A program made the translations under genes and the position numbers. A stretch of DNA of 13,313 bases, from the NCBI GenBank assembly GCA_017883105.1, contig JADGOF010000024.1:1-13313 (forward strand), read 5' to 3'. This document shows positions 13,268 to 13,313 of the stretch, piece after piece. Position 1 is the first letter of the stretch. Each line of letters opens with the position of its first letter. Below the pieces are notes generated by a model. It was not told the DNA's origin. It saw nothing but the letters and a program-made list of their open reading frames with translations, and searched no databases. The DNA comes from Acidimicrobiales bacterium (GTDB taxonomy: Bacteria; Actinomycetota; Acidimicrobiia; Acidimicrobiales; RAAP-2).

Positions 13268-13313
13268 ATGGAACTCCGTGAAGCCGTCGGAAGGCGGCGT
13301 TCGATCCGCTGGC
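13268..13313 (+). CDS. Start of a nitroreductase-family gene (partial, runs off the window)
   Basis: Only 15 codons are visible: MELREAVGRRRSIRW. The pattern of a short N-terminal helix followed by an RRRS-Ile-Arg motif is typical of FMN-dependent nitroreductase/SagB-like oxidoreductases, where the Arg residues bind the FMN phosphate. AAGGCAGG precedes the ATG, which lies 11 bp after the acyl-CoA dehydrogenase stop, so co-transcription is likely. The call rests on a very short segment. Confidence 0.55.
   Translation, partial: MELREAVGRRRSIRW

Overview
The window is GC-rich bacterial DNA with dense, mostly accessory gene content. The protein sequences look actinobacterial: a secreted CocE/X-Pro-type hydrolase with a typical actinobacterial N-terminal extension, class III and succinate-semialdehyde-type aldehyde dehydrogenases, an actinobacterial-style E2 catalytic domain, and leaderless-looking toxin-antitoxin promoters. 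An Acidimicrobiia-like or related high-GC actinobacterium is plausible, but this is inferred from protein character and not proven. I see no rRNA, tRNA, CRISPR array or intact transposase.

Layout. (1) 1-1700: two small conserved-looking proteins of unknown function (37 and 111 aa, plus strand), a possible small helical protein on the minus strand, and a gene-poor stretch. (2) 1697-6111: aldehyde/acyl metabolism. A class III aldehyde dehydrogenase (plus) converges on an SSADH-type aldehyde dehydrogenase (minus). The SSADH lies head-to-head with the catalytic C-terminal half of a 2-oxoacid dehydrogenase E2 (plus), which is followed by a TetR regulator. SSADH and E2 both appear 5'-truncated at the same point near 4605, so a rearrangement or an assembly join sits there. 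(3) 6112-6747: gene-poor DNA with clustered dyads and a 4x9-bp tandem repeat. (4) 6748-9156: a large secreted serine hydrolase (minus), divergent from a frameshifted HxlR-type regulator at 9602-9893. (5) 9939-11661: two back-to-back toxin-antitoxin modules, an RHH antitoxin-Doc pair on the minus strand and a Phd-type antitoxin-VapC pair on the plus strand. Each has a perfect palindromic operator abutting the antitoxin start, and the second is flanked by a 21-bp direct repeat. (6) 12036-13313: an acyl-CoA dehydrogenase followed closely by the start of what looks like a nitroreductase-family gene that runs off the window.

How the genes work together: the aldehyde dehydrogenases, the TetR protein and the acyl-CoA dehydrogenase suggest catabolism of aldehydes and acyl-CoAs. 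The decayed genes (E2 fragment, frameshifted HxlR), the toxin-antitoxin pairs and the dispersed repeat suggest a rearranged, mobile-element-touched region. The most notable features are the neighbouring toxin-antitoxin modules with apparently exchanged antitoxin classes and the double truncation at about 4605. I did not find a clearly new multi-gene system.
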